The notes under the pieces were generated by a model that worked only from the letters and a program-made list of their open reading frames with translations, was not told the origin of the DNA and ran no database searches. Below, in pieces: positions 1 to 11,821 of a DNA stretch of 64,000 bases. Both the position numbers and the translations under genes were made by a program. The DNA comes from Bedellia somnulentella (lineage: Eukaryota; Arthropoda; Insecta; Lepidoptera; Bedelliidae), in the NCBI GenBank assembly GCA_963576735.1, contig OY755191.1, forward strand, positions 6,911,608 to 6,975,607, written 5' to 3'. Within the stretch, counting starts at the first letter, position 1. Every line of letters starts with the position of its first letter.

Positions 1-2858
1 TACCAGAGGAGGAACCTGTAAGTTCTTCAAAATTACACGTTTTAAACGGTAAGTTTGACTTCCATCAATTTAATAACCTGAAAATCTTAACGTATTTTTG
101 TCATTGATTTTGGCATGGAAACACAGTTATGTTCAAAAAGTTATCGTAATACTGTCACTGAAAGGATATTAGTTTTTTTATGGATTTGTGCTTAACATTG
201 CATTTGCTTTCAAGTTAATTACTAGTAAACAGATTTGAAACCTTTCAGAGGACATAACTAAAATAGGTAGTAACTATTAATTACATAAATCAATCATGAA
301 CCCTATTGAGATATACTGTTAATCTGAATTGTCGTTTGAAAATCTTACTTTATTTTACTGAGAGTTTTTTTTATTTAATATAATAAACGGTAATATGCTA
401 ACTTAAGTTTCTTTCTCATTTTTTTTGTTTCAGAATAATTATGTTTTTCTTTTTTTTCAGAGTCAATTCTTCAAAATGAAATGAACTTATTGTCTGGCGA
501 TTACGAAAGTGATGCCAGCGTGGCTGATAAAGACTTCATTCCAGACAGCTATGAAAATTCTTCAGATAGTGATCAAAATCAAGAGATCATGGCAAGAGAA
601 CGGGTTAAAAAAAATCTGTTATTGACACATTTTAAGGATACGAATGAGGACTTAATTCAGCTATCTGATTTGATTGACACCTCCGAAAAACATGACACTG
701 AATTAGAATACTTTAAGACTATAACCACAACAGCCGACATAGAATACTTTGAGACTATAACCACAGCAACCATACATACACCATACATGTCACCTGGTCT
801 ACCTGTTGCTGTTAATCAAAAGGTGCAATGTACAACTAAATTAGTTGAAAGTTCCAATAAAACCAAGGATGATCAGGAAAAGTCACCAAATAATATAAAT
901 AATATTACTACAGCAGCCGAAATACACCTGTCACCCCAAAATACACCCACACCTGAAAATCTTAATAAAGCAATTGCACCAACTACAAGTCCCCTTGAGT
1001 TCGTGGAGGTCATAAATCGACCTGTGTGTGAATCTGAAACCAAGGAAAGGCCAACTAAGAGGAAGCGAAACGAAGAATTGTGGAAAAGGTCTGTAGCGAA
1101 ACAAAAAAGGCTTATCGGATCTGCATACACCTCAGCAGTAGCAAAAATAGAAAAGAACATTCCCGAGCGTGTCATGAAGCCAGCTTGCAATTGCAAAATG
1201 AAGTGTGCGGGCAAAATATCTCCTAAACAACGACACCGAATATGGTGCCATTTTTGGAAAAAAATGTTTGAGCTGGGATCAAAGGCGGCAGTTTGTATCT
1301 GGTTTCGTTGATAAGAATGTCAAAGCTAGACAAAGAACCAATTCCCAGCTAGAAAACGACCGACGTAAATTTACGTACACCTACTACCTAGGCGTAGATT
1401 TTGACAGAAAAAAGGTTTGTCAAACTATGTTCCTAAATACACTGTCGATAAGTAAAAAGTTTGTCCACATCAGCATTGGAAAGGTCTTAGACAGTGGCAT
1501 AGTGAAAGAAGATAGAAGAGGACGTCACGTACCCGGAAACACACTTCCAGACCCAGTCAAAGCTTCTGTAAAGAGACACATTTCTAGTTTTCCAATTTAT
1601 GAAAGTCATTACAGTCGTAATAAAAGCCAAAAAAAATACCTTGGGCCTGAACTCAATATAAAGTTGATGCACCTTAAATATGTAGCTCAAATGGAAGCTG
1701 CTGGTGAAAATAAAAAATCCATTGCAAAAGAATGGTTATATCGTCAGATTTTCAACACAGAATTTAATCTGTCTTTTAAACTTTCCGGTATAGATACCTG
1801 CGATGATTGCGACCGATTTGCGAGACCACTTAAAGACAGTATTAATGAAGTGGAGATGACAAAGGTTATGAAGAAAAAGAGGAACATCTACAAGAAGCTG
1901 AAAAGAGATATAAGATGAAAAAGGAAGATAAAGAGGAAGCAGCAAAATCCATGAACAAGCGAGTTTTAGCACTGGATTTGCAAAAATGCCTACCTACACC
2001 AAACTTGACAAATAACCAGTCATTTTATCTGAGAAAATTATGGACCTTGAATCTGACTATTTACGATACCACAACAAAAAAAACAAGTAACCATGTTTGG
2101 CCTGAAAATTACGCAGGCAGAGGAGGGAACGAGATTGGTTCTTGTGTTATCAAATGGGCTGAAGAAAATTTGAATGAGATGATTACAGATCTAACTGTAT
2201 ATTCCGATAATTGCACCGGACAAAACAGAAATAGTATTATCGTGTCTTCCTATGTATACATTCTTGCAAAGTTTCCCAATTTAAAAACCATCAACCATAT
2301 TTTTTTATTAAAAGGCCATACGCACATGGAAGTGGATCACGCTCATTCACTTATAGAGAGAAAAAAGAAAAACCTAAAGACTATGGAACTTGTTACTCCG
2401 TGGGACTGGGCTCAATTTATACGTTCTTGTGAAGGGAAAACCCATTTTCTGTGACTGAGATGTCACTAAATGACTTCAAAAATTTAGTTGCGTTGACAAA
2501 AAAGGGAGCACCATTGATATTTCGAAAAAAGAACTCTCAGAAACAAGATTTCAAGATATCTGAGACTGTATGGTGGCAATTACGACAAGAAAATAGCGGT
2601 ATACTATACTACAAGGCAGATTTCAACACGAGCAATTTTTCTGAGCTTTCTCTTTTAAGAAACTCTAAAGCTAAAGTTAGCATACACACGGATTTGAGAG
2701 CCATGAGAACAAGAGAAAAGCCTATTTCTACAGCAAAATTTAATGATCTGATGACTCTTCTTCAATGGGTTCCAAAGCTTTGTCATCCTTTTTACCAAAA
2801 CCTCACACATTCAGACGCTGAGAGTGATGTTCCGGAAGCTGATGTTGAAGAGCAATAG
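1..2858 (+). pseudogene. Frameshifted DUF7869-like transposon ORF
   Basis: Four overlapping reading frames make one interrupted protein: 481-1311, then 1205-1918, then 1915-2454, then 2451-2858. The order is an acidic, serine-rich N-terminus, a basic stretch, a Cys motif (ACNCKMKCAGKIS), a segment with DRRGRH and RNKSQKKYL, and a C-terminal part with YSDNCTGQNRN and KGHTHMEVDH. The last two motifs resemble the RNase H-like fold of the DUF7869 family, which is multicopy in insects and probably transposon-derived. The first shift lies near the A run at about 1258-1265, the others near 1915 and 2451. A splice donor (CCT/GTAAGT, about 18) and a pyrimidine-rich acceptor ending at 460 suggest an upstream exon outside the window. 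Stop at 2856-2858. Family assignment is from memory of similar proteins; the breaks are seen directly. Confidence 0.6.
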
Positions 2859-3600
2859 AAAACTAAAGACTGATTTAAACTAACATTACCTTAGCTTTTA
2901 TAATATTTTTCTAGCGTATAATATATAGCGTATTTTTTAGTTTACTTAATAAGTTAATAAGAATTTAGTTACTAAGAAGCAACTGCTTTAATAACTTCTT
3001 AAATTTAATTCTTTTTTTATTACAAACAATTTGATTCAAAATGAATTCTTTCATTTTACTTCCGAATAATAAAATGTTATTATTATTGATTTGATTGATT
3101 AAAAAGTTATAATTTTGTAGGAAACTCAGTTATTTTATTAACGGCATACAATTCTAACTTTACATAGACCACGAATGATTTTCAACTATTCCGAATTTGT
3201 TTTGTAATTTGGGCTCTATTCAATCATAGATCATATATTTGAAGTAATTTTGAGATTTGTATCAAACGCATAAAGAGCTAAGTGCCACTTAGATAATTGA
3301 TCCCTTAAATGCACTGAAAGTAAAAGGGTCTATAATACTATAGAGCCCTAATTTGATTAATTTCACAGAAAAGCACAAGGCTCTATTGACGCATGGCGCC
3401 CTAATTTTTGTTTCATAATCAAATGTGCCGTAAAGGCATAAAGATCCATTTAAACATAGGCCCTTATTTTTGATTGCATTTAGCTCTAATCTGTTCCATA
3501 TTTTAAAAAAACCTGAATTGTTTCTTTTAAACATCACGTGTATATATATTCAAATAGAACATATTTATTAAACTTTTACAATTAAAAAATATTTACATTG
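2859..3600. other. Gene-free AT-rich stretch
   Basis: No gene seen. Between 3200 and 3490 the phrases GGCTCTATT, GCCCTAATTT and GGCATAAAG recur at irregular spacing (about 50-65 bp), which may be a decayed tandem array. Confidence 0.4.
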
Positions 3601-3619
3601 ATAGTATAAAAATTAAAAA

Positions 3620-5159
3620 TTAAATTTCGTGAAATTCATCGTTCTCGGTGTAGGGTAGCGTGCCCAATATGCTAGCAGCATTTCCTCTTTGGATGGCCAA
3701 GCTAATGCGTTGGCCGAGGTAGCTGCCAGCTCTGGGATCACCACACACTTCCACGAGGCGAGCGGACAGTTCTTTAAAGAAAAGCCGCGCCTCGTTGCCC
3801 CACGGGCCGAGAGTTTCAACGGCGAAAGGTATAAAATGATAGTCATTTGATAAAACTGAGTATTTACGCCGTTTGAAACTCTCGGCGTTGGCAGCAGCAG
3901 TACCTGCCCGTGCTGCCGACCCGGATAAATGGCAAGGCGCCAGAGTGTCGACACAGGTTGCATCCCATATCAGCGCCCTGCCATTCCTCCAAGGCAACAA
4001 AGTCATACCATCGGGTCTCCTGCCATCGTCCCGCATTAAACCAGGAGGTTCCAAGGTCGCTGGCACGTGGGCGCTGACAAGAGCCCGACGGATGATATCA
4101 TTTAGGGCAGCGTGTCGTGACAGGCGACCTGCACTGCGGGGGCATGAAAGTCCGTGGTGGCCCCATTGGTCAACCTGTACTCCACAGCGACAACGATGAA
4201 TTTCATTGATTCTGGCACCAACTCTCAAACATACTCCTAAACAAAAAGTCGACCTGTCCAGTAACGTACCAATCGCCTCAGAAGGTAATGCATTCAACCA
4301 ATATCCCGACTCAGGTTCCATAGAGGCCATGAGACGAGCACGCTGTGCAGGATCGGAAGCAGAGTTCAAGAGGTTTAATTGAATCCGCCCGCACAGTATG
4401 TCATCCCAAGACCTCTGAGAAGCCATGTTTGTCGGAACACTCGAATCTGGACCAAGCAAAGCAATCCATGCAGTCTTGGCATCGTCCATTCCACTGATAT
4501 CTGTGTCACCTAAAGAGGGACTGACAATTTTTTGGTACAGATCAATTGTAGAATGTACTGATGACAAGAAAGCAGGTAAAGCCACGTCAGATAGTTTGCG
4601 TACGCCCAAACCTCCATACCGAAATGGTAAGGTAGCCTGATCCCAGCTTTGGTCATCAAATTTACAATTTAGAATTTTGCATAACGTATCTCGTATAATA
4701 TTGTCTAAATCCTTCAAAGCCGAAACAAGCCTCCAAGTGTCGCAACATCTTAAAAAATATGTGAATTTGGGGACGAACAAACAGAATTTTATAATTGTAT
4801 AGGCCAAATGGGGATTTATAGATTGTAAACGCTCCGAATATTGGTTGAATTTTAAAATTTTGTCTTGAATAAAATCTGGAAGGGAATTTTCGTTTAGAGG
4901 GGCACCAAGGAGACGAAGCGAATCATTATGTAGGACCGTAATGTTTGGTGCTATTTCGTTGAATTTATTAACAATTTCAGTTTTTTGTTCATCGGGCAGA
5001 CAGTTTTTAATATATAATTCGCATTTATTAAAATTAAAATCTAGGCCGATGGATGAAAAAGATAATTTTAAATTTTGAAAATCATTTAATACTGTATTCG
5101 CATCGCCACCTATGGTCCCGTCATCTAGGTACCATACATTGAAATATAATTTGGTTACC
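3620..5159 (-). pseudogene. 5'-truncated retrotransposon: YLDD reverse transcriptase plus restriction-like endonuclease
   Basis: Read on the reverse strand, one frame stays open from about 5157 to the stop at 3620. It begins inside a reverse transcriptase, at the catalytic box VWYLDDGTIGG (near 5120-5150), where most LINEs have YADD. The thumb and connection region follow (LPFRYGGLGVRKLSDVALPA). The C-terminus has a Cys/His cluster (RCRCGVQVDQWGHHGLSC), then GRRPDGMTLLPW and ALIWDATCVDT, the acidic spacing of a restriction-like (PD-D/ExK type) endonuclease. An APE endonuclease is absent. This architecture is that of early-branching, site-specific non-LTR elements (R2/NeSL/Utopia-like); I cannot place the clade. 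The start is missing; a TAG lies directly upstream of the open part, so this is a truncated copy whose remaining frame is uninterrupted. Confidence 0.7.
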
Positions 5160-5477
5160 TATACAATTAAGGTATGTAAATACGAGAAATCAAGTCATTC
5201 AAAACAAAAATAAAAGAGCTTTGATTTTTTTAAATCTTTATTTGCCTCTCCTGAAAAGTTGTAAAAATAACTTTGACCCTAATGCCTCTAAGGTGCAGCG
5301 TTGTCTTTCTAACAATTTGTGTTTATAATTTTATTTGTCATACTTTATTTATTCATACATTTTTAATACAAGTACTACCAACGGAGGTCATAACAGTTAG
5401 TGATCATATTTTTTTTAATGATGTTACTACCTAGATTTTTTTTTAAACTACAATTTTAATTGTTAGTTGACACCAGA

Positions 5478-5514
<37 letters not shown>
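5160..5514. repeat. AT-rich spacer with (TA)n microsatellite
   Basis: No gene seen. A pure TA dinucleotide run occupies about 5482-5512, directly before SINE-beta. Confidence 0.7.
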
Positions 5515-5866
5515 ACCGTGATACAACACTCGATTATCGTGCAAACGACTAGTGTTCAAATCCTGGGTCGGGCCTACACCAATTTGTCTTTTCTAAAGAC
5601 ATATGTGTGGTTAATTTATCATGGTTGTTAACGGTGAGGGAAAACATCGTGAGGAAACCCACATGGCTGAGTTGTACTTAGTCATGTGACAGTGTATTCG
5701 TACAAAACGGCGATAGGCCTGCCCCCTATCACGTGAGTACACTGTCTAAGCAAAACGTGGGTACCTTCTCTTGCATGGCGCTTGCCATGTGAGTTCAGGA
5801 GTATTGGTACCTCTGCCAACCCCTTCCGGGATAAACGGCGTGAACGTTTATGTTATGCTATGTTAT
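5515..5866 (+). mobile_element. SINE-beta, near full length
   Basis: About 350 bp. The head has a pol III B-box-like motif (GTTCAAATCCTGG) within a tRNA-like arm, then a body (GGGCCTACACCAATTTGTC) and a 3' part that ends in a (TTATG)n-like tail. The 3' part, from CCTGCCCCCTATCA to the tail, closely matches the 3' untranslated region of LINE-1 at 11650-11815. Other copies or fragments: 12738-12900, 34196-34397, 37002-37130, 39455-39620, 43890-44020. A tRNA-derived head plus a LINE-like tail is the normal plan of a SINE mobilised by a partner LINE. Confidence 0.7.
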
Positions 5867-6335
5867 GAAATGTGTTCATTGAATTTTCGTGGTTGTGTAT
5901 TGTGGTGTGTGATTTCGGTCCAGTGTTGCAAGGTGGGGGATTTCTGAATGGAAGAGCTATCCAGCACACCCACCAAATGCCCTACCGCAAACGTCCACGT
6001 CGTGCACCCTGGTAATACCGAGCCATTAACAGGACCGCTTAATACCAACAAACCCTGTGGCGAAAGTAGCTAATTGCGGAGGGATTTCCCCACCCGTCCC
6101 CAATCCCCCATTCCATATTTAATTGCAAGTACGCATTTATTTAGGTTCAATCTATAATCCCGTATCTACATATGTAAAATAGTCTATTTCAGTAAACTAC
6201 AGCCTTATATATATATAATCACCAGCATCTCATTCCTTTATTTCTATACACATATATATATATATATATAGATAAATTTATATATAATAAATCTACACGA
6301 GTTAGACTATCTCTAAAAAGTCAAAAATTTCCAAC

Positions 6336-7967
6336 ATGGCGCAACAAAAGAAAGATGTACTACCCCAGGAGGGTACGGCCTGCATCAGCGGTCGAGAATC
6401 CCTCCCTGGGTCCTGCTTGCAGGATCCAGGCTGCCCCTCGTATTCTGGGGGGGGCAAAGTTACGCCGAATGTGGGAGAAAAGGTGAGGTCACCGATGAAA
6501 ATTCCGGGACCATTTGCGGGACCCTGCAGCAGCTGGGAGACCGTGACTCTCAGAGAGTCAAAGAAATCGATGCCTCGAAGTCGCCAAGCGCACGAGGCAC
6601 AAGGACCCATATCCGAGTCTGGCTCCAAGAAGAGTAGGAGAGCGAGCCGACCACACCGAACTGGCGCCTACAGACGCCGACAAATGAAAAAAGCGGTGGA
6701 CCTCCAGAAGTCGCAACCGGATCGGACCACGGAGACGGGTGCCCATGGTGCCCATATCCGGACTCCGATCTTGGAAGCGAGTGATGCTGCCGCCACTTCC
6801 GATGCGGGACGGGGAGAACCCGCGCGGCAGGGCCCCCAACCCAGGTCGCCTCCACGTGCTGGTCCGCCAGTGCGAGGTGCGCGGCCGGGACGGGGAGCCT
6901 GCCGTGGACGTCCTGTACCGGACAGGGGTGGTAGACGTCCCACTGAAGGAGCGCGTGGAAATCGGGACAATTTCTCTGGACCGAAGCCACAGCCGTCCAC
7001 CAGTACTGCAAAGGCCCCTGAGCCCCAGAAAAGAGACCGACCAGATGACTCTAGGTCGCCGGCTCAACTGGAGGCAAAGAGGCCAAAAAAAGGGGAAAAG
7101 AAGTCATATGCGGAGGCCACAGTCGATCGGGCCCATCTTGATGTGGCAATAGTCACAGCAACGTATCGGGATCTGACCCTGGAGGAAGCCGCATACATTA
7201 AAGACCAGGTGAACGAGAAGCTCTACGCTGAGGCGGACTTGGAGAAAAGGCTAGGGCCTGCTTTCCAAGCCTGTCCCAGGCTTGTTGAGGGAGCTCTCCG
7301 TTTCTGGTGCGAGAGTGAACTGACAGTGAACTGGGTTCAGGAACTGGCTGATGGCACACTGTTACCCTCGGGTGACAAGGTGCAGATGGTGCTGCAGTCA
7401 GCCATTCCCACGCGAACGCGGATAGCCCTGTTCCTGCCGAACTACACCGGACCTCTGAAGAGACTGCACTCTCTTCTGAGGTATCAAAATGGAATGTGGT
7501 ACGACCTCGACTTGTGGTCCTTATATAAGGCTACAAGGGTTTGGGGGGACAACCCTGGTGTGTTCCTCACATTAGGGCTACCACCTGCCCAGGTTGAAAT
7601 ACTCCTGGCGCGAGATCGCAGCGTGGCGTTCGGTTACGGTCGGGTGCACGCTAAATTTATCCTTGCAAAAGGAAAACTTGGAGACATGCCGGCCAAACAC
7701 CACGAGGCGACTCCGTCAACATCCACAAGTGACCAGCCGGATGCTCCCTTGGCTCCTGACCAACCAGGGCCCTCCACACACCAACCAGTGGAGGAGGAGG
7801 TCGAACCGCTCCAGAGAGCGATGGACGAGCTGTGCCGGTTGATGAACGACAACCCTTCCCCAGTGCCGTGGCTTGACTCTATGATGACATCGTCATCACC
7901 AGCTGAGTCACACGCACCAACCCAAAAGGAAGAGGAGGAGGACATCGGACACGATGCTCCCCAATAA
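6336..7967 (+). CDS. LINE-1 ORF1 protein (543 aa, DUF4780-like)
   Basis: Intact frame from ATG 6336 to TAA 7965-7967. The first 240 residues are Pro/Arg/Gly-rich and basic, typical of a nucleic-acid-binding gag-like tail. From about residue 255 (SYAEATVDRAHLDVAIVTA) a globular domain follows with PRLVEGALRFWCESE, LPSGDKVQMVL and FLPNYTGPLKRLHSLLRYQN, which I recognise as DUF4780-like, the domain of ORF1 proteins in insect LOA-type LINEs. No CCHC zinc knuckle is visible. The C-terminus is acidic (KEEEEDIGHDAPQ). Its end overlaps the ORF2 start by 14 nt, which suggests termination-reinitiation. Expected role: binding element RNA in the ribonucleoprotein. Confidence 0.75.
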   Translation: MAQQKKDVLPQEGTACISGRESLPGSCLQDPGCPSYSGGGKVTPNVGEKVRSPMKIPGPFAGPCSSWETVTLRESKKSMPRSRQAHEAQGPISESGSKKSRRASRPHRTGAYRRRQMKKAVDLQKSQPDRTTETGAHGAHIRTPILEASDAAATSDAGRGEPARQGPQPRSPPRAGPPVRGARPGRGACRGRPVPDRGGRRPTEGARGNRDNFSGPKPQPSTSTAKAPEPQKRDRPDDSRSPAQLEAKRPKKGEKKSYAEATVDRAHLDVAIVTATYRDLTLEEAAYIKDQVNEKLYAEADLEKRLGPAFQACPRLVEGALRFWCESELTVNWVQELADGTLLPSGDKVQMVLQSAIPTRTRIALFLPNYTGPLKRLHSLLRYQNGMWYDLDLWSLYKATRVWGDNPGVFLTLGLPPAQVEILLARDRSVAFGYGRVHAKFILAKGKLGDMPAKHHEATPSTSTSDQPDAPLAPDQPGPSTHQPVEEEVEPLQRAMDELCRLMNDNPSPVPWLDSMMTSSSPAESHAPTQKEEEEDIGHDAPQ

Positions 7968-10900
7968 CATCCAAATCCTCCAAGCAAATCTCCAACATAG
8001 TCACGCGGCGACGGCTACCCTACGCACAGTGTTGGAGAAAACCCCAAACATCATCGCCCTGATTCAGGAGCCGTGGATCAGAGGAAACCGTATTTGTGGT
8101 CTCAATAATACCGGAGGTAAGTTGTTTTATGATACCACATCCCAAACACCAAGAGCCTGCATACTCATTCCTAATCATATGCAGGGTTTGTCCCTTATGC
8201 AATTCTGTTCTAGGGACCTGATTGCTGTCAAGATCCAGACAGCTGATACGGGCCTCCCAGAGATGGTGCTAGCCTCCTGCTATATGCCCGGCGATGCTGA
8301 GGACTGCCCACCAAAGGAGCTAGCTGAACTTGTGAGGTACTGCGAGACGCTCCGAACAGAGATCGTCATTGGGGCTGACGCAAACGCACATCACCCGCTC
8401 TGGGGGTGTCAGAAATCAAATTCCAGAGGAGAGGTACTATCAACATATTTATTCTCCACTAACCTAAATGTAGCTAACGTAGGATTCGAACCAACATGGG
8501 TCACATCCCGAGGGCAAACAATAGTAGATATAACCTTAGTTAGTAGAGGAGCTTCTCATCTTGTAACGAATTGGCATGTGTCTCAAGATGTAAGTTGCTC
8601 CGACCATAGGCGAATCTGTTTCGATCTATCTAACCAATTTCCCGAACAGCCATCCAAACGCAACCCACGGACAATGAATGTCCTGAAATATCGAACATTA
8701 CTGAGGGACGAGTTAACCTCCGCAACCGCGCCAAATCTAGATAGTACAGTAGCGATTGAAGACAATGTCAAATTTCTCACTGATGCTATCACCAAATCCT
8801 ACGAGGCGTCCTGCCCCCTTAGGAAACCCACAACTCCAGGAAAAGAGTCTAGTAGATGGTGGGATGGGGAACTCGAATCTATGCGCGGTGAACTCCGTAA
8901 TCTCTTTAACAAAGCCAAAAACTCCAGAATACCAGATGACTGGGAGGAATACAAATTATTCCTAAGAAAATACAAAAAACTTACTAGATCACGCAGAAGG
9001 AAAGCTTGGCGGAAATACTGCGAATCAATAGAATCTAACAATAAGGCGGCGAGAATCAGGAAACTCCTGGCTTCAGATAATAATCTCACCGTAGGGCCGC
9101 TAAAAAAACCAGATGAAACATACACTACCACACATACAGAAACACACAAATTGCTACTGGAATGCCACTTCCCAGACTGCCGTCACACTGATGAAGTGTA
9201 CTGGCCAGAGGAACCAATCAGCAGCCCCACGAACATAGATGTATCCCAAGCTGAAAAGATAGTCACACAAGATAGAGTTGAATGGGCAATCAAAACCTTC
9301 AACCCCTTCAAATCGCCGGGTCTTGACGGCATAATTCCGGCACTACTACAGTGGGCCAGAGATATCATCACCCCGTGGTTGGTGAAACTTTACCAATCGT
9401 GCATGGCGCACAGATATACCCCCCTACCATGGCGGGAGGTTAAAGTGACCTTCATTCCCAAACCTGGAAAATCAGACTATACAGACCCCAAATCTTTTAG
9501 ACCCATTAGCCTAACTTCTTTTCTCTTAAAAACACTAGAGAGACTCTGTGACAGGTTCATTAGAGAGGAGATATTAACAAAAAAGCCCCTACATACTCAA
9601 CAGCATGCCTACACGAAGGACAAATCAACCGAAACAGCTCTCCACAGAGTTGTTTCCAAAATTGAGTGTGCTCTCAGCACTAAGTTGTCCTCATTATGCA
9701 CCTTCATAGACATTGAAGGTGCCTTCGATAAAACTAATATCCCAAGTATCAATAGAGCCCTGGAAAAATTCCATGTTAATCCCACACTGCGGGGCTGGAT
9801 AGTAAACATGTTGAAACTCAGAGCGGTACAAATAACTGTTAATGACACCAACAGAGCGGTGGTGACAAGGGGTTGTCCTCAAGGAGGTGTTTTATCCCCA
9901 CTGCTCTGGAACATGGTGGTCGACTCACTCATTAAAAGACTAAACATGCAAGACTACCTAGCTATTGTCTATGCAGACGATCTCACGATTCTCATAAACG
10001 GAAACCATGCGAACACCCTCTGCAATCAAATGGGTCACGCTTTTAGGGTGGTTGAAAAATGGTGTTAAGATTTTGACCTACACGTCAATCCTAAGAAGAC
10101 TGAACTAATTCTCTTTACTCGCAAACGGAAACTACCGCCGTTTGACCCTCCTAAGTTGTTTGGCACGCAACTTACTTTATCCAAAACAGTAAAATATCTA
10201 GGAATCACCCTAGATGATAAACTTAACTGGAAACCACACTTAGAAAAGGTAATAAAAAAAGCCAGCGCAACCCTTTGGCAATGTAAAAGAATCTTGGGTA
10301 AGAACTGGGGACTCAAACCGAGAATCACACACTGGCTTTATACCACTGTCATCAGACCGGTGATAACCTACGGAGCTCTGATCTGGTGGCCAAGAACGAA
10401 ACTTGTCACAGCCCAACATGAATTAGACAAGATGCAACGACAGGCTTGTCTAGCAATAACGGGCTGCATGTGCACTACGCCTACAGCCGCACTACAAGCC
10501 TTACTAAATCTCCCCCCACTGTATTTATACATACAGCAAGAAGCAGCCATCTCTGCTGTAAGGCTACAGAGAGCAGGACACCTAAGCAACGACTCCAGAA
10601 TCCTACATACTGAAATACTCACAGAAGCGTTGAAAGACCAGCCCCTACTGGCCGCTCCGTGTGATAGGATCACCAAAACTATTAGATCCAAACATAACTA
10701 TCGGATTATACTTGACGAAGAAAAGTCAGACTTCTCTGGCCCTAAGGAGTTACGTGTGTATACTGATGGGTCTAAGACCAATCAAGGCACGGGGGCTGGC
10801 ACACACTCCCTAGATCTAAATATAAGAATATCAAAAAGCCTGGGCCAATATAACACTGTTTTTCAGGCCGAATGTCTTGGAATCATCCAAGCTGCCCAGG

Positions 10901-11578
10901 CCATAAAAGCAAGAAAAATCTCAGAAATGACCATAAAAAATTATATCGGACAGCACTTCTGTCCTGCAAGCCCTCAATCGAAGCGAATACACTTCAGGTC
11001 TAGTCCTGGAATGTCACCAAGACTTAGAAGAAGTGGCGCAGGACAACAATATTATCCTGCAATGGATAAAAGGCCATAGTGGGTCCTTAGGCAATGATGC
11101 GGCTGATGAGCTGGCTAGAGGGGGATCGGCTATGTCTCTGTACGGACCCGAACCCATAATACCTCTTCCATTCAATCAGCTGCGCACGTGGCTAAGGGAA
11201 CGCACACAAACCCTAGCAAGCGCGTGTTGGCAAGGCACGCCTGGCTGCAGACAGTCTAAAGAGGCAATGCCAACTCTTAGGAAAAATCTGACCAGATATG
11301 CCTTACGCCTTAGCAGACCAAATCTACGAACTCTAGTGGGTGTTATCACAGGGCACTATGCCCTAAACAAACACTTCCACACTCTAGGCATCACCGACAG
11401 CCCTCTGTGCCGTGCGTGCATGGAGGCGGACGAAACGGTCACTCATGTGCTCCAGGAATGCAACGGAGTAACCGATATCCGAAATAACACCATCGGATCC
11501 AAAAAGTCGCTACTAGAGGCAATGGCTGACCTGGATAAGCTTTTGTCCTTCTGGTCTGAATTAGGTTGGGAAACTTAA
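7954..11578 (+). pseudogene. LINE-1 ORF2: endonuclease, reverse transcriptase, RNase H (two lesions)
   Basis: Starts at ATG 7954. The APE-type endonuclease covers roughly residues 5-215 (IIALIQEPW, VIGADANAHHPLWG, SDHRRICFDL). The reverse transcriptase has PFKSPGLDGI, FIPKPGKSDY, FRPISL, CTFIDIEGAFD, RGCPQGGVLSPLLWN and the catalytic YADD near 9970. RNase H follows from about 10740 (LRVYTDGSK, QAECLGI, SDST, GNDAADELA). Lesion one: an in-frame TAA at 10066-10068 just after the catalytic core; the same frame continues without break to about 10935. Lesion two: a 1-nt shift at the six-A run 10935-10940 inside RNase H, after which the frame ending at 11578 carries the rest, including a CCHC-like C-terminus (CRACMEADETVTHVLQEC). 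The encoded enzyme would nick DNA and copy RNA by target-primed reverse transcription. Confidence 0.85.
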
Positions 11579-11821
11579 ACGACCAAATGGCCCACGTACA
11601 ATGGCCCACCTCGTAGCTGGGTTAAGTGCGGAAACCCGAGGCGGTTAGCGCCTGCCCCCTATCAGGTGAGTACACTGTCCATGCAAAACGTGGGTACTCT
11701 GAACACCAGGTGACAAAGTCACGTGATGTTCAGAAGTATTAGTACCTCTGCCAACCCCTTCGGGGATATTCGGCGTGAACGTTTATGTTATGTTATTATG
11801 TTATGTTATATATAATAAAAT

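Larger units (their letters stand above)
5867..11815 (+). mobile_element. LINE-1: two-ORF non-LTR retrotransposon, near full length
   Basis: Contains a 5' untranslated region (about 470 bp with internal TA runs near 6205-6280), ORF1 (6336-7967), ORF2 (7954-11578) and a 3' untranslated region ending in (TTATG)n. ORF2 has APE-type endonuclease, reverse transcriptase and RNase H, and ORF1 is of the DUF4780 kind; this combination fits the LOA/Lian-like group of insects. Only one stop codon and one 1-bp indel disable ORF2, so insertion was recent. It begins exactly after the (TTATG)-like tail of the upstream SINE-beta, so it probably inserted into or templated on that tail. Confidence 0.8.

Noticed and set aside
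873..1214. Reverse-strand frame of 113 codons
   Set aside because: Shadow of the transposon ORF on the forward strand; no domain.
6550..7067. Several overlapping reverse and forward frames within LINE-1 ORF1
   Set aside because: GC-rich ORF1 creates long shadow frames; only the 6336-7967 frame has family motifs and links to ORF2.
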